Source: an uncultured Flavobacteriaceae bacterium (GTDB lineage Bacteria; Bacteroidota; Bacteroidia; Flavobacteriales; Flavobacteriaceae). Taken from it: a stretch of DNA of 64,000 nucleotides. Shown in pieces: positions 27,171 through 36,499 of this stretch (the first letter of the stretch is position 1; each line of letters opens with the position of its first letter). The stretch is from assembly GCA_943787295.1 (NCBI GenBank), contig CALSLW010000002.1, positions 400,189 through 464,188 of the forward strand, written 5' to 3'. Under the pieces are notes generated by a model. That model searched no databases. It had not been told where the DNA came from and saw nothing but the letters and a program-made list of their open reading frames with translations. Made by a program: the position numbers and the translations under genes.

Positions 27171-28115
27171 ATGCGCATTCTTCACCTTGACGAAAACCAT
27201 CCCTTACTTGTAAAAGAACTTGAAAAAGCAGGCTTTCAAAATACCCTAGCTTATACCGCATCAAAAAGCGAAATCGAAAGAACCTTAAAAGATTACAACG
27301 GACTAGTAGTGCGTTCTCGCTTTCCGATTGACGCTTCATTTTTAGCCAAAGGAACGAACTTAAAATTTATCGCCCGTGTTGGCGCCGGAGTAGAAAACAT
27401 TGATCAAGAAGCTGCAAAAGAACTAGGCATAGAACTTTTTGCAGCCCCTCTAGGTAATGCAAACGCTGTGGGTGAACACGCCCTGGGCATGCTTTTAGGT
27501 TTGATGAATAAACTGCGCTTAGCCCATCAATCCATCCAAGCGGGAGAATGGCTACGCGAAACCCACCGTGGCGAAGAACTAGAAGGAAAAACAGTAGGGA
27601 TTATTGGCTATGGCAATATGGGGAAAAGCTTCGCCAAAAAGTTATTAGGCTTTGATGTAAAGGAAGTCATTTACTACGATATCGAAACAAAACCTTCTGA
27701 TGATTTTGCCCGTCAAGTCGCATTAGAAGAATTACAAGCAAAGGCCGAAGTCTTAAGCTTACATACCCCACAAACAACATTGACCAAAGGGATGATTAAT
27801 GCCGCTTTTTTAGCTAAAATGCAGCAGCCTTTTTGGCTCATCAATACTGCTAGAGGCAGTGCAGTAAAAACAAGAGATCTCGTACAAGCCCTGAAAAACG
27901 GAACAGTAAAAGGAGCTGCACTTGATGTCCTAGAATATGAAAAAAGCTCTTTTGAAAATCTCTTTTCTACAGAAATCTCTAGCGACTTTAGCTATTTATT
28001 AGCTGCTGACAACGTTTTACTTTCTCCTCATGTTGCTGGGTGGAGTATAGAAAGTCACCGCAAACTAGCCCAAATAATCGTCCACCAAATTATTTTAAAC
28101 TACAAGCAACTCTAG
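27171..28115 (+). CDS. D-2-hydroxyacid dehydrogenase (phosphoglycerate dehydrogenase-like)
   Basis: A 314-residue NAD-dependent D-2-hydroxyacid dehydrogenase. The substrate region FIARVGAGVENID, the Rossmann motif VGIIGYGNMGKSFAKKL, the arginine in INTARGSAVK and the histidine in LSPHVAGWS are all present. It lacks the C-terminal ACT domain of long SerA proteins, so it may act in the first step of serine synthesis as a short form, or on another 2-hydroxyacid. It starts 9 bases after mgtE and overlaps the convergent aspartate kinase gene by four bases. Confidence 0.82.
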   Translation: MRILHLDENHPLLVKELEKAGFQNTLAYTASKSEIERTLKDYNGLVVRSRFPIDASFLAKGTNLKFIARVGAGVENIDQEAAKELGIELFAAPLGNANAVGEHALGMLLGLMNKLRLAHQSIQAGEWLRETHRGEELEGKTVGIIGYGNMGKSFAKKLLGFDVKEVIYYDIETKPSDDFARQVALEELQAKAEVLSLHTPQTTLTKGMINAAFLAKMQQPFWLINTARGSAVKTRDLVQALKNGTVKGAALDVLEYEKSSFENLFSTEISSDFSYLLAADNVLLSPHVAGWSIESHRKLAQIIVHQIILNYKQL

Positions 28116-29368
28116 TTGGTTAAAACCACTTGCAAAGTCTCTCTTGTACGTTGTTCTAACAAAATCTTTTCGCCATAACTGCGCACCTTTTCTTTTGCTG
28201 CTTGATCAAAATGACGCACGGTGAATAGATTCACATCTTCTGTAACCGTTACTTTAAACTTCGCTCTTAGTTCTGCTAATAACTCCTCTAGACGGTTGTA
28301 TTTATTGTTCACCACAACAGAAAAACTAATGGCTGAATTTTGAATCAATTCCACCCGCATTTGAAAACGAGAGAGTAGGGCAAAAATTTCAGAAATATTG
28401 TCTTCTACGATAAAGGAAAAATCGAGGGAAGAGAGTTTTAATAAAACTTGGTCTTTTTTAATGATGTAGCAAGGCACATATGGCTCGAGCGTTTGCCCTT
28501 TAGACACCGCTGTACCCTTTCCTTCTGGGGCGATAAACGAACGCACATAAAGTGGGATTTCTTTGCGTTGTAAAGGTTGTAAGGTTTTGGGGTGGATTAC
28601 AGAAGCTCCATAAAAAGCTAATTCAATGGCCTCGCGATAGGAAATTTGATTTAATAAAACCGTGTCTTCAAAATGACGTGGATCTCCGTTCAATACCCCA
28701 GGAACATCTTTCCATATGGTAACTGATTCTGCCCCTAAAGCATAACCAAAAATCGCCGCAGAATAATCTGAACCTTCGCGCCCTAAAGTAGTCGTAAAGT
28801 TATTTGCATCACTTCCTATAAAGCCTTGAGAAACAATTAATTTTGCCCCGTTGACTTGTTCTTTGATTTTAGTTTGGGTCAACTCCCAGTCTAAATTCGC
28901 ATCGCGATAATAATCATCTGTTTTAACACATTGACGTGCGTCTAACCATTTTGCTGGTAGACCGATAGAGACTAAATAATCCACAATAATAGTCGTCGAT
29001 AACAACTCTCCAAAACTTACTGTTTGATCGTAAACAAAACTGTAATTAGGGGCCTTATTATGCTTAAAAAAAGTAGCCAACTCCTGGATTAACCCACGCA
29101 CTTTCTCCACTAAAGGAGTTTTGTTTTCCCCTAATAAATCCGCTACAATATTTAAATGAAAGGCCTCTAACTCTTGCAGAGCAGTTTTTAATTGACCAGG
29201 ATTATTTAGATAGGTTTCCACCACTGCTTCTAGGGCATTAGTGGTTTTCCCCATTGCTGACACAATGATCAACACATCTTCATGGCCAACTTTTTTTAAA
29301 ACATTGGCTACATTTTTTACACTAGATGCATCTTTTACAGATGCCCCTCCAAACTTAAATATCCTCAT
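28112..29368 (-). CDS. lysC: Aspartate kinase
   Basis: A 418-residue monofunctional aspartokinase, from the ATG at 29368 (MRIFKFGGASVKDASS); the longer frame to 29422 lies inside the upstream acetyltransferase gene. It phosphorylates aspartate, the entry to lysine, diaminopimelate, threonine and methionine. The kinase motif is KFGGASV with later TLGREGSDYSA, where the family's catalytic and ATP contacts lie; the C-terminal region (about 290-418) holds ACT-type regulatory domains. The ATG overlaps the stop of the upstream acetyltransferase gene (ATGA), so the two are coupled. Confidence 0.93.
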   Translation of the reverse strand: MRIFKFGGASVKDASSVKNVANVLKKVGHEDVLIIVSAMGKTTNALEAVVETYLNNPGQLKTALQELEAFHLNIVADLLGENKTPLVEKVRGLIQELATFFKHNKAPNYSFVYDQTVSFGELLSTTIIVDYLVSIGLPAKWLDARQCVKTDDYYRDANLDWELTQTKIKEQVNGAKLIVSQGFIGSDANNFTTTLGREGSDYSAAIFGYALGAESVTIWKDVPGVLNGDPRHFEDTVLLNQISYREAIELAFYGASVIHPKTLQPLQRKEIPLYVRSFIAPEGKGTAVSKGQTLEPYVPCYIIKKDQVLLKLSSLDFSFIVEDNISEIFALLSRFQMRVELIQNSAISFSVVVNNKYNRLEELLAELRAKFKVTVTEDVNLFTVRHFDQAAKEKVRSYGEKILLEQRTRETLQVVLTN

Positions 29369-29850
29369 TTTTCTTTCGCTAAATAGTGTTGCATCGCAAC
29401 CTCGTCCATTTGTACAGTGCACCAGTCATTTAAGACATTTGCACCACTTTTTTTATAAAAATTTACTGCAGGGGTATTCCAATCTAGGACAACCCATTCT
29501 ATGCGTCTTACTTTTTGCGAAGCGGCATAATCAATAAAGGCAGTATATAATGCTTTTCCTACTCCGGTACCACGTTCTGACTGAGTGACAATCAAATCTT
29601 CCAGATGCAAGGTTGGGCCTTTCCAAGTCGAATAACGGGGATAAAACAATGCCATCCCAATAATGCTTTCTCCTTTTTCTGCCACAATACATTTAAATTT
29701 TGACCTATCGCCAAAGGCATCACGGATCAAGTCAGCTGCTGTTATAACGACAGCATGGGGTTCCTTTTCGAAATCGGCTAACTCTTGGATCAAAGCCATA
29801 ACCGATGTCATATCCCTTTCTTCTGCAAAACGTAAATTCACTGCATTCAT
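29365..29850 (-). CDS. GNAT family N-acetyltransferase
   Basis: A 161-residue acetyltransferase. Core motif A is LEDLIVTQSERGTGVGKALY, with the acetyl-CoA-binding R/Q-x-x-G-x-G/A pattern, followed by VVLDWNTPAVNFYKKSGA, a common pattern in diamine (spermidine/spermine)-type acetyltransferases. The acceptor substrate is not known. It leads the small operon with lysC, which overlaps by four bases. A reverse-strand TATTTTTG at 29855-29862 resembles a -7 element only 4 bases from the start, which would imply a nearly leaderless transcript. Confidence 0.85.
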   Translation of the reverse strand: MNAVNLRFAEERDMTSVMALIQELADFEKEPHAVVITAADLIRDAFGDRSKFKCIVAEKGESIIGMALFYPRYSTWKGPTLHLEDLIVTQSERGTGVGKALYTAFIDYAASQKVRRIEWVVLDWNTPAVNFYKKSGANVLNDWCTVQMDEVAMQHYLAKEK

Positions 29851-29933
29851 GTGACAAAAATAGTATTGTTAATAGGATTGTACTTTGTTTAATTAGTTTT
29901 TTCACAATTTGTTAGAAAACCGTGAGATTCGAT

Positions 29934-30701
29934 TTACCACCAGTTAGCAATCGCTTGACCAAAGGCCATGGGGTTTTCTGCATGTAACCAATGTCCTGCC
30001 TTTTCTATGGTAACTAGTGTGTTTTGAGGGAAGTGATGTTGCAGTAATAGCTCATCCCCTGCTTCAATATAGCCTGAATGTTCTCCTTTCAAAAAAAGGG
30101 TCTTTCCGGGGTACTGCATCTCTTGTGAAAGACTTGTTCCTATTTGATCACTAGCATTTTTTAAAACAGCAATGTTGATTCGAAGCCCCAATTGTGTTGG
30201 TGTTACCCGATAAATGTTTTTTAATAAAAATTGACGTATTCCAGCTTCTTTAATAAAGTTAGAAAGCGTTTGGTCTGCTTCTTTTCGGCTAGTGATTTGA
30301 CTAAAATTTAAGGCTGCAAGACCATTTAATATTTGCTGATGATGTGGGGGATATGCCTTTGGAGCAATATCTGCCACTATTAATTGGGTTACTTTTTCTG
30401 GATTCGTACAAGCAAATTGCATGGCTACTTTCCCGCCCATAGAATGACCTAGGAGTGTCGCTTCTGCGATTTTATGAGCATCGAAATACTTCAAAAGATC
30501 TTCTGCCATAAAATCATAATTGAAGTCATCGCTCCAAAAACTTCTTCCGTGATTGCGTTGATCAATAAGGTGGACGCGCCAGCCTTTTGTTGCCCAGTGT
30601 TTTGCATGGGTTTTCCAGTTGTCACCCATCCCTAAAAACCCGTGTAAAATCAAGAGGTCTTTCTCGCCTTCCCCTATGATGAGGCTATGCAAAACATCCA
30701 T
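29934..30701 (-). CDS. Alpha/beta hydrolase (esterase YbfF-like)
   Basis: A 255-residue alpha/beta hydrolase. The oxyanion region LLILHGFLGMGDNWK, the nucleophile elbow GHSMGGKVA, and the late AGHWLHAENP with the catalytic histidine are clear. The set resembles YbfF-type acyl-CoA/ester hydrolases. Its ATG overlaps the pdxJ stop by one base (TAATG), so it is translated from the pdxJ transcript. The natural substrate is unknown. Confidence 0.85.
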   Translation of the reverse strand: MDVLHSLIIGEGEKDLLILHGFLGMGDNWKTHAKHWATKGWRVHLIDQRNHGRSFWSDDFNYDFMAEDLLKYFDAHKIAEATLLGHSMGGKVAMQFACTNPEKVTQLIVADIAPKAYPPHHQQILNGLAALNFSQITSRKEADQTLSNFIKEAGIRQFLLKNIYRVTPTQLGLRINIAVLKNASDQIGTSLSQEMQYPGKTLFLKGEHSGYIEAGDELLLQHHFPQNTLVTIEKAGHWLHAENPMAFGQAIANWW

Positions 30702-31414
30702 TAGGCCAAAAGAGATAAATAGCGTTTTACAACCGTTTCAAAGCCTAAATAAAGGGACTCACTCATTAATGCATGCCCTATAGAAACCTCTAATAAATCG
30801 GGGATTTCTTGTGCAAAAAAAGCGATGTTTTCTAAACTTAAATCATGTCCAGCATTAATACCTAGCCCTAATTTATTTGCTAGAATTGCTGCTTCGCGGT
30901 AGGGTGCAATGGCAGCTTCTTTATTAGATAAATATTTTTCGGCATACGCTTCTGTATACAATTCGATACGATCTGTTCCTGTGGCTACTGCTCCTTCAAT
31001 CATTTTTAGATCTGGATCGACAAAAATAGAGGTGCGAATTCCCGCAGCTTTAAATTGTGCAATAACCTTTTTGAGAAAGTCAGCATTATCAAGGGTATCC
31101 CATCCTGCATTTGAGGTAATGGCATCTTCTGCATCTGGTACAAGGGTAACTTGGGTAGGTTTTATGGCTAAAACCAAATCCAAAAATTCAGGAATTGGAT
31201 TCCCTTCTATATTGTATTCTGTGGTTACTACAGTGGGTAAACCTTTGGCATCATCATAACGAATATGTCGCTGATCTGGTCGTGGATGTACCGTGATGCC
31301 TTGGGCACCAAAGGTTTGCAAATCTATTGCAACCTTTAAAAGATCAGGCACATTCCCTCCTCTTGAATTGCGTAAAGTGGCAACTTTATTAACGTTAACG
31401 CTTAATTTAGTCAT
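30701..31414 (-). CDS. pdxJ: Pyridoxine 5'-phosphate synthase
   Basis: A 237-residue TIM-barrel enzyme that condenses 3-amino-1-hydroxyacetone 1-phosphate with deoxyxylulose 5-phosphate to give pyridoxine 5'-phosphate. The start is the ATG at 31414 (MTKLSVNVNKVATLRNSRGG); a longer frame reaches 31615 but runs through the divergent nadK gene. Family motifs are GITVHPRPDQRHIR, GNPIPEFLDL, DRIELYTE and GLGINAGHDLSLEN. It shares a promoter region with nadK on the other strand and is followed by the alpha/beta hydrolase. Confidence 0.95.
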   Translation of the reverse strand: MTKLSVNVNKVATLRNSRGGNVPDLLKVAIDLQTFGAQGITVHPRPDQRHIRYDDAKGLPTVVTTEYNIEGNPIPEFLDLVLAIKPTQVTLVPDAEDAITSNAGWDTLDNADFLKKVIAQFKAAGIRTSIFVDPDLKMIEGAVATGTDRIELYTEAYAEKYLSNKEAAIAPYREAAILANKLGLGINAGHDLSLENIAFFAQEIPDLLEVSIGHALMSESLYLGFETVVKRYLSLLA

Positions 31415-31520
31415 CTTACTTTTTTTGAGTAAAATTACAAACTTTGTCCCCGCTACCCTATCAAATTGAATGAAAAACAATAGCGAAGGGATAGCTTGGG
31501 TTTTGACCACCATATTTTCG

Positions 31521-31528
31521 TAAGTTTG
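31521..31528 (+). promoter_or_regulatory. Promoter -7 element for nadK
   Basis: TAAGTTTG is a perfect TAnnTTTG match, 15 bases before the nadK start. A TTTG at 31502-31505 could be the -33 element, though the spacing is a little short. Confidence 0.55.
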
Positions 31529-31543
31529 TATAAAACATAGTGC

Positions 31544-32416
31544 ATGCAAATTGCAGTCCTTTGCCCGTTTATGAAACCCGTCTCCATAGGTTATGCCGAA
31601 GGCATTATCGAACATTTGATGGGATTAAAAGTAAAAGTCATTGTCGATGAACAATTACATGCAGGCTTAGAAAACCTTCCGTTAAAAGAACAACTAAACG
31701 TTTTTAAAACCCTTGATAGCAGTACAGATTTCCTTATTTGTATTGGCGGTGATGGTTCTATGTTACAAGCTGTAACAAGAGTAAAAGACAGTGGTGTTCC
31801 CATTCTAGGGATAAATACTGGGCGTCTAGGCTTTCTTACGAGCTTACAAAAAGAATCTCTCAACAAAGGTCTAGAAGCCCTTTGGGAAAAGAAATATAGC
31901 TTAATTGAAAGAACTCTTTTAGAGGTCAAATTAGGTCAAGAACAAAAATTATTAGGGGACTTTCCTTATGCGCTAAATGAAATCAGTGTAAGTAGAAAAG
32001 ACAGCGCTTCTTTGATTAGTGTTAAAGTTCAAATTAACCATCACGAATTAACCACCTATTGGGCAGATGGCTTAATAATATCCACTCCTACGGGTTCTAC
32101 TGGCTATAATTTAAGTAGTGGCGGACCTATTCTATTACCCGGAACACCAGCTTTAGTAATGACTCCTATCGCCCCGCACAACCTCAATATTCGCCCTTTG
32201 GTTTTACCTGATAATTCTGTGATTCAACTCAAAGTTTCTGGAAGAGAAGAACAACATCTTCTATCGCTAGACTCTCGTTTGGTTACCCTTCCACATAATA
32301 CTCCCATTCACATTCAAAAAGCAGACTTCTCGATATCGACAATTCAGTTTGATGATTCGGCATTCTACAACACTTTAAGAGAAAAATTATTTTGGGGCTT
32401 AGACAAGAGAAATTAA
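31544..32416 (+). CDS. nadK: NAD kinase
   Basis: A 290-residue kinase that phosphorylates NAD to NADP. The GGDG motif is in CIGGDGSMLQAVTRV, and the second signature is TPTGSTGYNLSSGGPIL. It opens the envelope cluster nadK-DUF6089-uppS-bamA-ompH-ompH-murI, an order I recognise from Flavobacteriaceae. It is divergent from pdxJ. The gap of 82 bases to the next gene may contain a second promoter. Confidence 0.95.
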   Translation: MQIAVLCPFMKPVSIGYAEGIIEHLMGLKVKVIVDEQLHAGLENLPLKEQLNVFKTLDSSTDFLICIGGDGSMLQAVTRVKDSGVPILGINTGRLGFLTSLQKESLNKGLEALWEKKYSLIERTLLEVKLGQEQKLLGDFPYALNEISVSRKDSASLISVKVQINHHELTTYWADGLIISTPTGSTGYNLSSGGPILLPGTPALVMTPIAPHNLNIRPLVLPDNSVIQLKVSGREEQHLLSLDSRLVTLPHNTPIHIQKADFSISTIQFDDSAFYNTLREKLFWGLDKRN

Positions 32417-32498
32417 ACAATAAATCTGTCTAAAATCAGTTTAATGTAATAGTAGTGTCCAGGCGTATCGCTTGCACACTATTTGCACCCTAAACTGA

Positions 32499-33197
32499 AT
32501 GAAAAGGATCGGCTTACTTATTGTATTTTTTTATTGCTTTCTATCTGCAAAAGCACAGATCCATGAATTAGGTGTTTTTATAGGAGGCAGTAATACCATT
32601 GCCGATATTGGACCGACAAAATTTGTCTATGCTAACTCTCCAGCTTTAGGCTTAATTTACAAATGGAATATCACCACGCGTTATGCTATAAGGGCAAGTT
32701 TAATCAACAGTAAGCTCAAGAGTTATGACACTTATGCGCAAGATTTGAGTCGTTTCAACCGATTTATTGCGGTGGATAATACCATTAACGAATTCTCCCT
32801 GGGGTTTGAAGTCAATTTTTTTGAGTTTAATCTGCATGATGATGACAAAGAATTTACCCCTTATGTTTATGCTGGAGTAAGTTACTTTGCCTATGATCTA
32901 CTAGAGATACCTCTAGGACACCCCGCCCCTGGATTTCCTATTGAAAAAGTGGGCGGTGAGATGGATTTGTCTATCCCAGCAGTAGTGGGGGTTAAAGCTA
33001 GTCTTTCACCCTTATTCGTCTTGAGTTTAGAGACAGGGATTCGCTATGCATTTACCGATAATATTGACGGTAGTGCACCAGATAATACTGCCCTTCAAAG
33101 GGGGGCTGCCTATAATAATGACTGGTATGTCTTTACTGGCTTCACTTTTAGTTATACCTTTGGTCAAATTCCGTGTTATTGTAAAGAAAAGAAATGA
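32499..33197 (+). CDS. DUF6089 family outer membrane beta-barrel protein
   Basis: A 232-residue secreted protein. Signal peptide 1-20 (FYCFLSAKAQ), followed by alternating beta strands and an aromatic-rich C-terminal strand (VFTGFTFSYTFG). The start IHELGVFIGGSNTIADIG is typical of the DUF6089 family, found just before uppS in Bacteroidota. The function is unknown; a small outer membrane barrel linked to envelope building is likely from the company it keeps. Its last bases overlap the uppS ATG (ATGA). Confidence 0.85.
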   Translation: MKRIGLLIVFFYCFLSAKAQIHELGVFIGGSNTIADIGPTKFVYANSPALGLIYKWNITTRYAIRASLINSKLKSYDTYAQDLSRFNRFIAVDNTINEFSLGFEVNFFEFNLHDDDKEFTPYVYAGVSYFAYDLLEIPLGHPAPGFPIEKVGGEMDLSIPAVVGVKASLSPLFVLSLETGIRYAFTDNIDGSAPDNTALQRGAAYNNDWYVFTGFTFSYTFGQIPCYCKEKK

Positions 33198-33922
33198 TAG
33201 ACGAAACCAATTTGCCGAAACACATTGCCATTATTATGGACGGGAATGGACGATGGGCAAAATTAAAAGGAAAGAATAGGGTTTTTGGTCATCGCAATGG
33301 AACCGAAGCCGTTCACAAAGTTGTTGAAGCTGCTGCAAGAATGCAGATTGAGCATTTGACACTTTATGCTTTTTCCACTGAAAATTGGAATCGCCCTCAA
33401 CAAGAAGTAAGCACATTGATGGATCTGTTAATCAGAGCATTAAGAAGAGAGTTGAACAAGATGGTTAAAAACAACATTCAACTTAAAAGCATAGGGGATA
33501 TTAGCAAATTACCTACTGAGGTAGAAAAAGAATTAATCGATACGATTAACAAGACAAGAGACAATGATGGAATGATTCTTACCCTAGCATTAAATTATGG
33601 TGCAAGACAGGAATTAACTCAAGCCATGCAACAAATTGCGAGCAAAGTTAAAAATAACATAATTTCCCCCGAAAATGTTGATGAAACCATTATTAATAAG
33701 CATCTTTACACGCAAAATTTACCTTCGGTAGATCTATTAATTAGAACTAGTGGAGAACAAAGAATAAGTAACTTTTTATTGTGGCAAATTGCCTATGCCG
33801 AGTTGTATTTCTCAGAGGTGCTATGGCCCGATTTTAATGAAAAACATTTTGAAGAAGCAATTACTAGCTACCAAAAACGAGAACGTAGATTTGGAAAAAC
33901 AAGCGAACAACTCATCAGCTAA
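33194..33922 (+). CDS. uppS: Isoprenyl transferase (undecaprenyl diphosphate synthase)
   Basis: A 242-residue cis-prenyltransferase that makes the lipid carrier for peptidoglycan and surface polysaccharides. The catalytic Asp lies in IAIIMDGNGRWAK and the later motifs are FSTENWNRP and LIRTSGEQRISNFLLWQIAY. It begins inside the stop of the DUF6089 gene, and bamA begins within its last 32 bases. Cytosolic, membrane-associated. Confidence 0.95.
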   Translation: MIDETNLPKHIAIIMDGNGRWAKLKGKNRVFGHRNGTEAVHKVVEAAARMQIEHLTLYAFSTENWNRPQQEVSTLMDLLIRALRRELNKMVKNNIQLKSIGDISKLPTEVEKELIDTINKTRDNDGMILTLALNYGARQELTQAMQQIASKVKNNIISPENVDETIINKHLYTQNLPSVDLLIRTSGEQRISNFLLWQIAYAELYFSEVLWPDFNEKHFEEAITSYQKRERRFGKTSEQLIS

Positions 33923-36476
33923 ACCTTTTTTCAGCACAGTTATAGCATGCTCCCTTTTTGTAATGCTTTTCTTTTGCAATCTCACAGCCAGCGCGCAAAC
34001 ATCCAAATTTGTGTCTGGAAAAGAATACACCATTGATTCCATCCAGGTTGTAGGACTAAAAAGCTTTAGTGAAAAAACAGTGGTTTCTTACAGTGGACTA
34101 AGAAGAGGGCAAAAAGTACGTCTTCCAGGAGATCAAGTTAGTTCTGTGATCAATAAACTTTGGAATCTTGATTTGTTTTCTGACATTAACTTCTATGCTA
34201 TTAATGTAAAAGAAAATAGCCTTACGCTACAAATCGAAATAGAAGAACTACCCACCCTTAATGAGGTAAAAATTTACGGTATAAAAAAAGGGAAAATTCA
34301 AGGTATCATTAATGATACAGAATTGGAAAAAGGGAAAAAACTATCTGAAAGTTTTTTAACTAATACTAAAAATTACATCACCAATAAATATAAACAAGAA
34401 GGTTTCCTCAATACAAAGGTCACGTTAAATACTATCCCAGATTCTACCAGCGTGAATACGTTTAATATGGTCGTGAATATTGACCGTGGAAGTAGAGTAA
34501 AAATTAAGGATATAGTATTTAATGGGAATGAAAAGTTTAAAAGCAATAAACTCGCCAGTAAACTTAAAAACACAAAACAAAAAGCCTTTTATCGTTTTTG
34601 GAAATCTTCTAAATTCATTCCAGATGAATTTGATGAAGACAAAAAAGATCTCATTAATTTCTTTAAAGAAAAAGGATATCGCGATGCGCGTATCTTAAAA
34701 GACAGTGTCATCATAAATAAAGACAATACGCTAACCCTAGAATTTGATGTAGAAGAAGGAGGTCGCTACTATTTCGGGGATATTGTCTTTTTAGGAAATG
34801 CAGCTTATACAGATTACCAACTCGCTTCTGTTTTAGGAATTAAAAAGGGAGATGCTTATAACGGGGTCCTACTCAAGAAAAGAATTGCGGACGACACAAA
34901 ACCAGATGGTCAAGACATCACTAACCTCTACCAAAATAGCGGGTATTTGTTCTCTAACATCAATGCAGTAGAAGTAAGTGCAGCTGAGGACACCATCAAT
35001 TTTGAAATTCGAGTTACCGAAGGAAAATTAGCTTCTTTTAATAAGATAACGGTTGTAGGGAATGAAAAAACAAATGACCATGTGATTTTTAGAGAACTGC
35101 GAACAAAGCCAGGAGAATTATACAGCAAAGACAAAGTTGTTAGAACGGTTAGAGAATTAGGTCAACTAGGCTTTTTTGATGCAGAACAAATTTCTCCAGA
35201 CTTTAAGAATGTAGACCCTAATGCGGGGACGGTAGATATCGAATTTGGTCTACAAGAATCTGGTGCAAGTCAAATTGAATTACAAGGTGGTTATGGTGGC
35301 GGTGGATTTATTGGGACACTAGGATTGTCGTTCAATAACTTCTCTATGCGAAATATTTTTGATAAAGAATCATACAAACCAGTGCCTTCTGGAGATGGAC
35401 AGAAACTTAGTCTTCGCTTACAAGCCAGTCAATTTTTCAATACCTATAGTTTTACATTTGCAGAACCATGGTTAGGCGGAAGACAACCCGTACAATTCTC
35501 TACTTCATTATCTCGTACAAACCAATTTAGATATGATTTCTTAACTGGTCGTGCAGATAAATCACAATCCTTTGAGATTAGCAGTATAACTTTAGGACTG
35601 GCAAAAAGACTAAGGGTTCCAGATGATTATTTTACACTTTCTCAAGCCCTGACATATCAGTACTACAATCTTAAAAATTATTTTACTGGACTATTTACAT
35701 TTGGTAACGGAGTATCGAATAATATCTCTTACACCGTCGCTTTATCTAGGAACAATACTTACACTAATCCAATCTTTCCATTAGGAGGCTCAAATTTTGT
35801 GCTTAGCGCGAAATTCACTCCTCCATATTCGCTATTTGAAGATGTTGATTATGAAAATCTAGAGAATTTACCTGCCTATCAAAGCATTAATGCTGAGGGT
35901 GAAATGGTCGCAGATCAAGGGAAAATTGACCAAGAGAGATTTCGTTTTTTAGAATACTATAAATTAAAATTCACTGGTACATGGTATACTAAGCTTTTCG
36001 ATAAGTTAGTTTTAAAAACACAAACTGATTTTGGTTTCTTAGGCACTTATAATAGTAAAAGAGGAGAAATTCCATTTGAGCGTTTCTACATCGGTGGAGA
36101 CGGTATGGCAAATAATTTTGCACTAGATGGCAGAGAGGTTGTTGCCTTACGTGGCTATCCTAACCAGGGGCTTTCAAGTAGAGATGGATCCACTGTCTAT
36201 AACAAGTTTACTTTAGAGTTGAGATATCCCATTACCTTAAAACCTACGGCTTCTATCTATGCGTTGTCTTTCTTAGAATCAGGAAGAGGTTATGAGGGTT
36301 TTAAAAACTTTAATCCATTTAACGCAAACAGATCTGCTGGTGCAGGGGTACGTATCTTTATGCCCGCCTTTGGACTACTGGGAATTGACTTTGCTTATGG
36401 ATTTGACAATGTCGATCTCACGCGAACTACTCCTAATGGCTGGGAGACACATTTTATCATTGGTCAACAATTTTAG
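33891..36476 (+). CDS. bamA: Outer membrane protein assembly factor BamA
   Basis: The start chosen is TTG 33891 (MEKQANNSSAKPFF, 861 residues). It gives a proper signal peptide ending FFCNLTASAQ; the ATGs further upstream (33789, 33837) would add a stretch encoded only by uppS. Five POTRA domains (about 35-430, starting YTIDSIQVVGLKSFSEKTV) are followed by the Omp85 barrel, with LRGYPNQGLSSRDG-type loop 6 sequence and the C-terminal strand ending HFIIGQQF. It folds and inserts beta-barrel proteins in the outer membrane. The overlap with uppS couples translation. Confidence 0.95.
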   Translation: MEKQANNSSAKPFFSTVIACSLFVMLFFCNLTASAQTSKFVSGKEYTIDSIQVVGLKSFSEKTVVSYSGLRRGQKVRLPGDQVSSVINKLWNLDLFSDINFYAINVKENSLTLQIEIEELPTLNEVKIYGIKKGKIQGIINDTELEKGKKLSESFLTNTKNYITNKYKQEGFLNTKVTLNTIPDSTSVNTFNMVVNIDRGSRVKIKDIVFNGNEKFKSNKLASKLKNTKQKAFYRFWKSSKFIPDEFDEDKKDLINFFKEKGYRDARILKDSVIINKDNTLTLEFDVEEGGRYYFGDIVFLGNAAYTDYQLASVLGIKKGDAYNGVLLKKRIADDTKPDGQDITNLYQNSGYLFSNINAVEVSAAEDTINFEIRVTEGKLASFNKITVVGNEKTNDHVIFRELRTKPGELYSKDKVVRTVRELGQLGFFDAEQISPDFKNVDPNAGTVDIEFGLQESGASQIELQGGYGGGGFIGTLGLSFNNFSMRNIFDKESYKPVPSGDGQKLSLRLQASQFFNTYSFTFAEPWLGGRQPVQFSTSLSRTNQFRYDFLTGRADKSQSFEISSITLGLAKRLRVPDDYFTLSQALTYQYYNLKNYFTGLFTFGNGVSNNISYTVALSRNNTYTNPIFPLGGSNFVLSAKFTPPYSLFEDVDYENLENLPAYQSINAEGEMVADQGKIDQERFRFLEYYKLKFTGTWYTKLFDKLVLKTQTDFGFLGTYNSKRGEIPFERFYIGGDGMANNFALDGREVVALRGYPNQGLSSRDGSTVYNKFTLELRYPITLKPTASIYALSFLESGRGYEGFKNFNPFNANRSAGAGVRIFMPAFGLLGIDFAYGFDNVDLTRTTPNGWETHFIIGQQF

Positions 36477-36484
36477 TATATTTG
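36477..36484 (+). promoter_or_regulatory. Possible promoter -7 element for ompH genes
   Basis: TATATTTG fits TAnnTTTG. It starts one base after the bamA stop and ends 15 bases before the first ompH ATG. A TTG at 36460-36462 would be too close for a standard -33, so the site is uncertain. Confidence 0.4.
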
Positions 36485-36499
36485 TCTAAATAATTCATT

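Noticed and set aside
31415-31615. A 67-residue N-terminal extension of PdxJ
   Set aside because: It runs through the divergent promoter and into the nadK coding region; MTKLSVNVNK is the standard start of the family.
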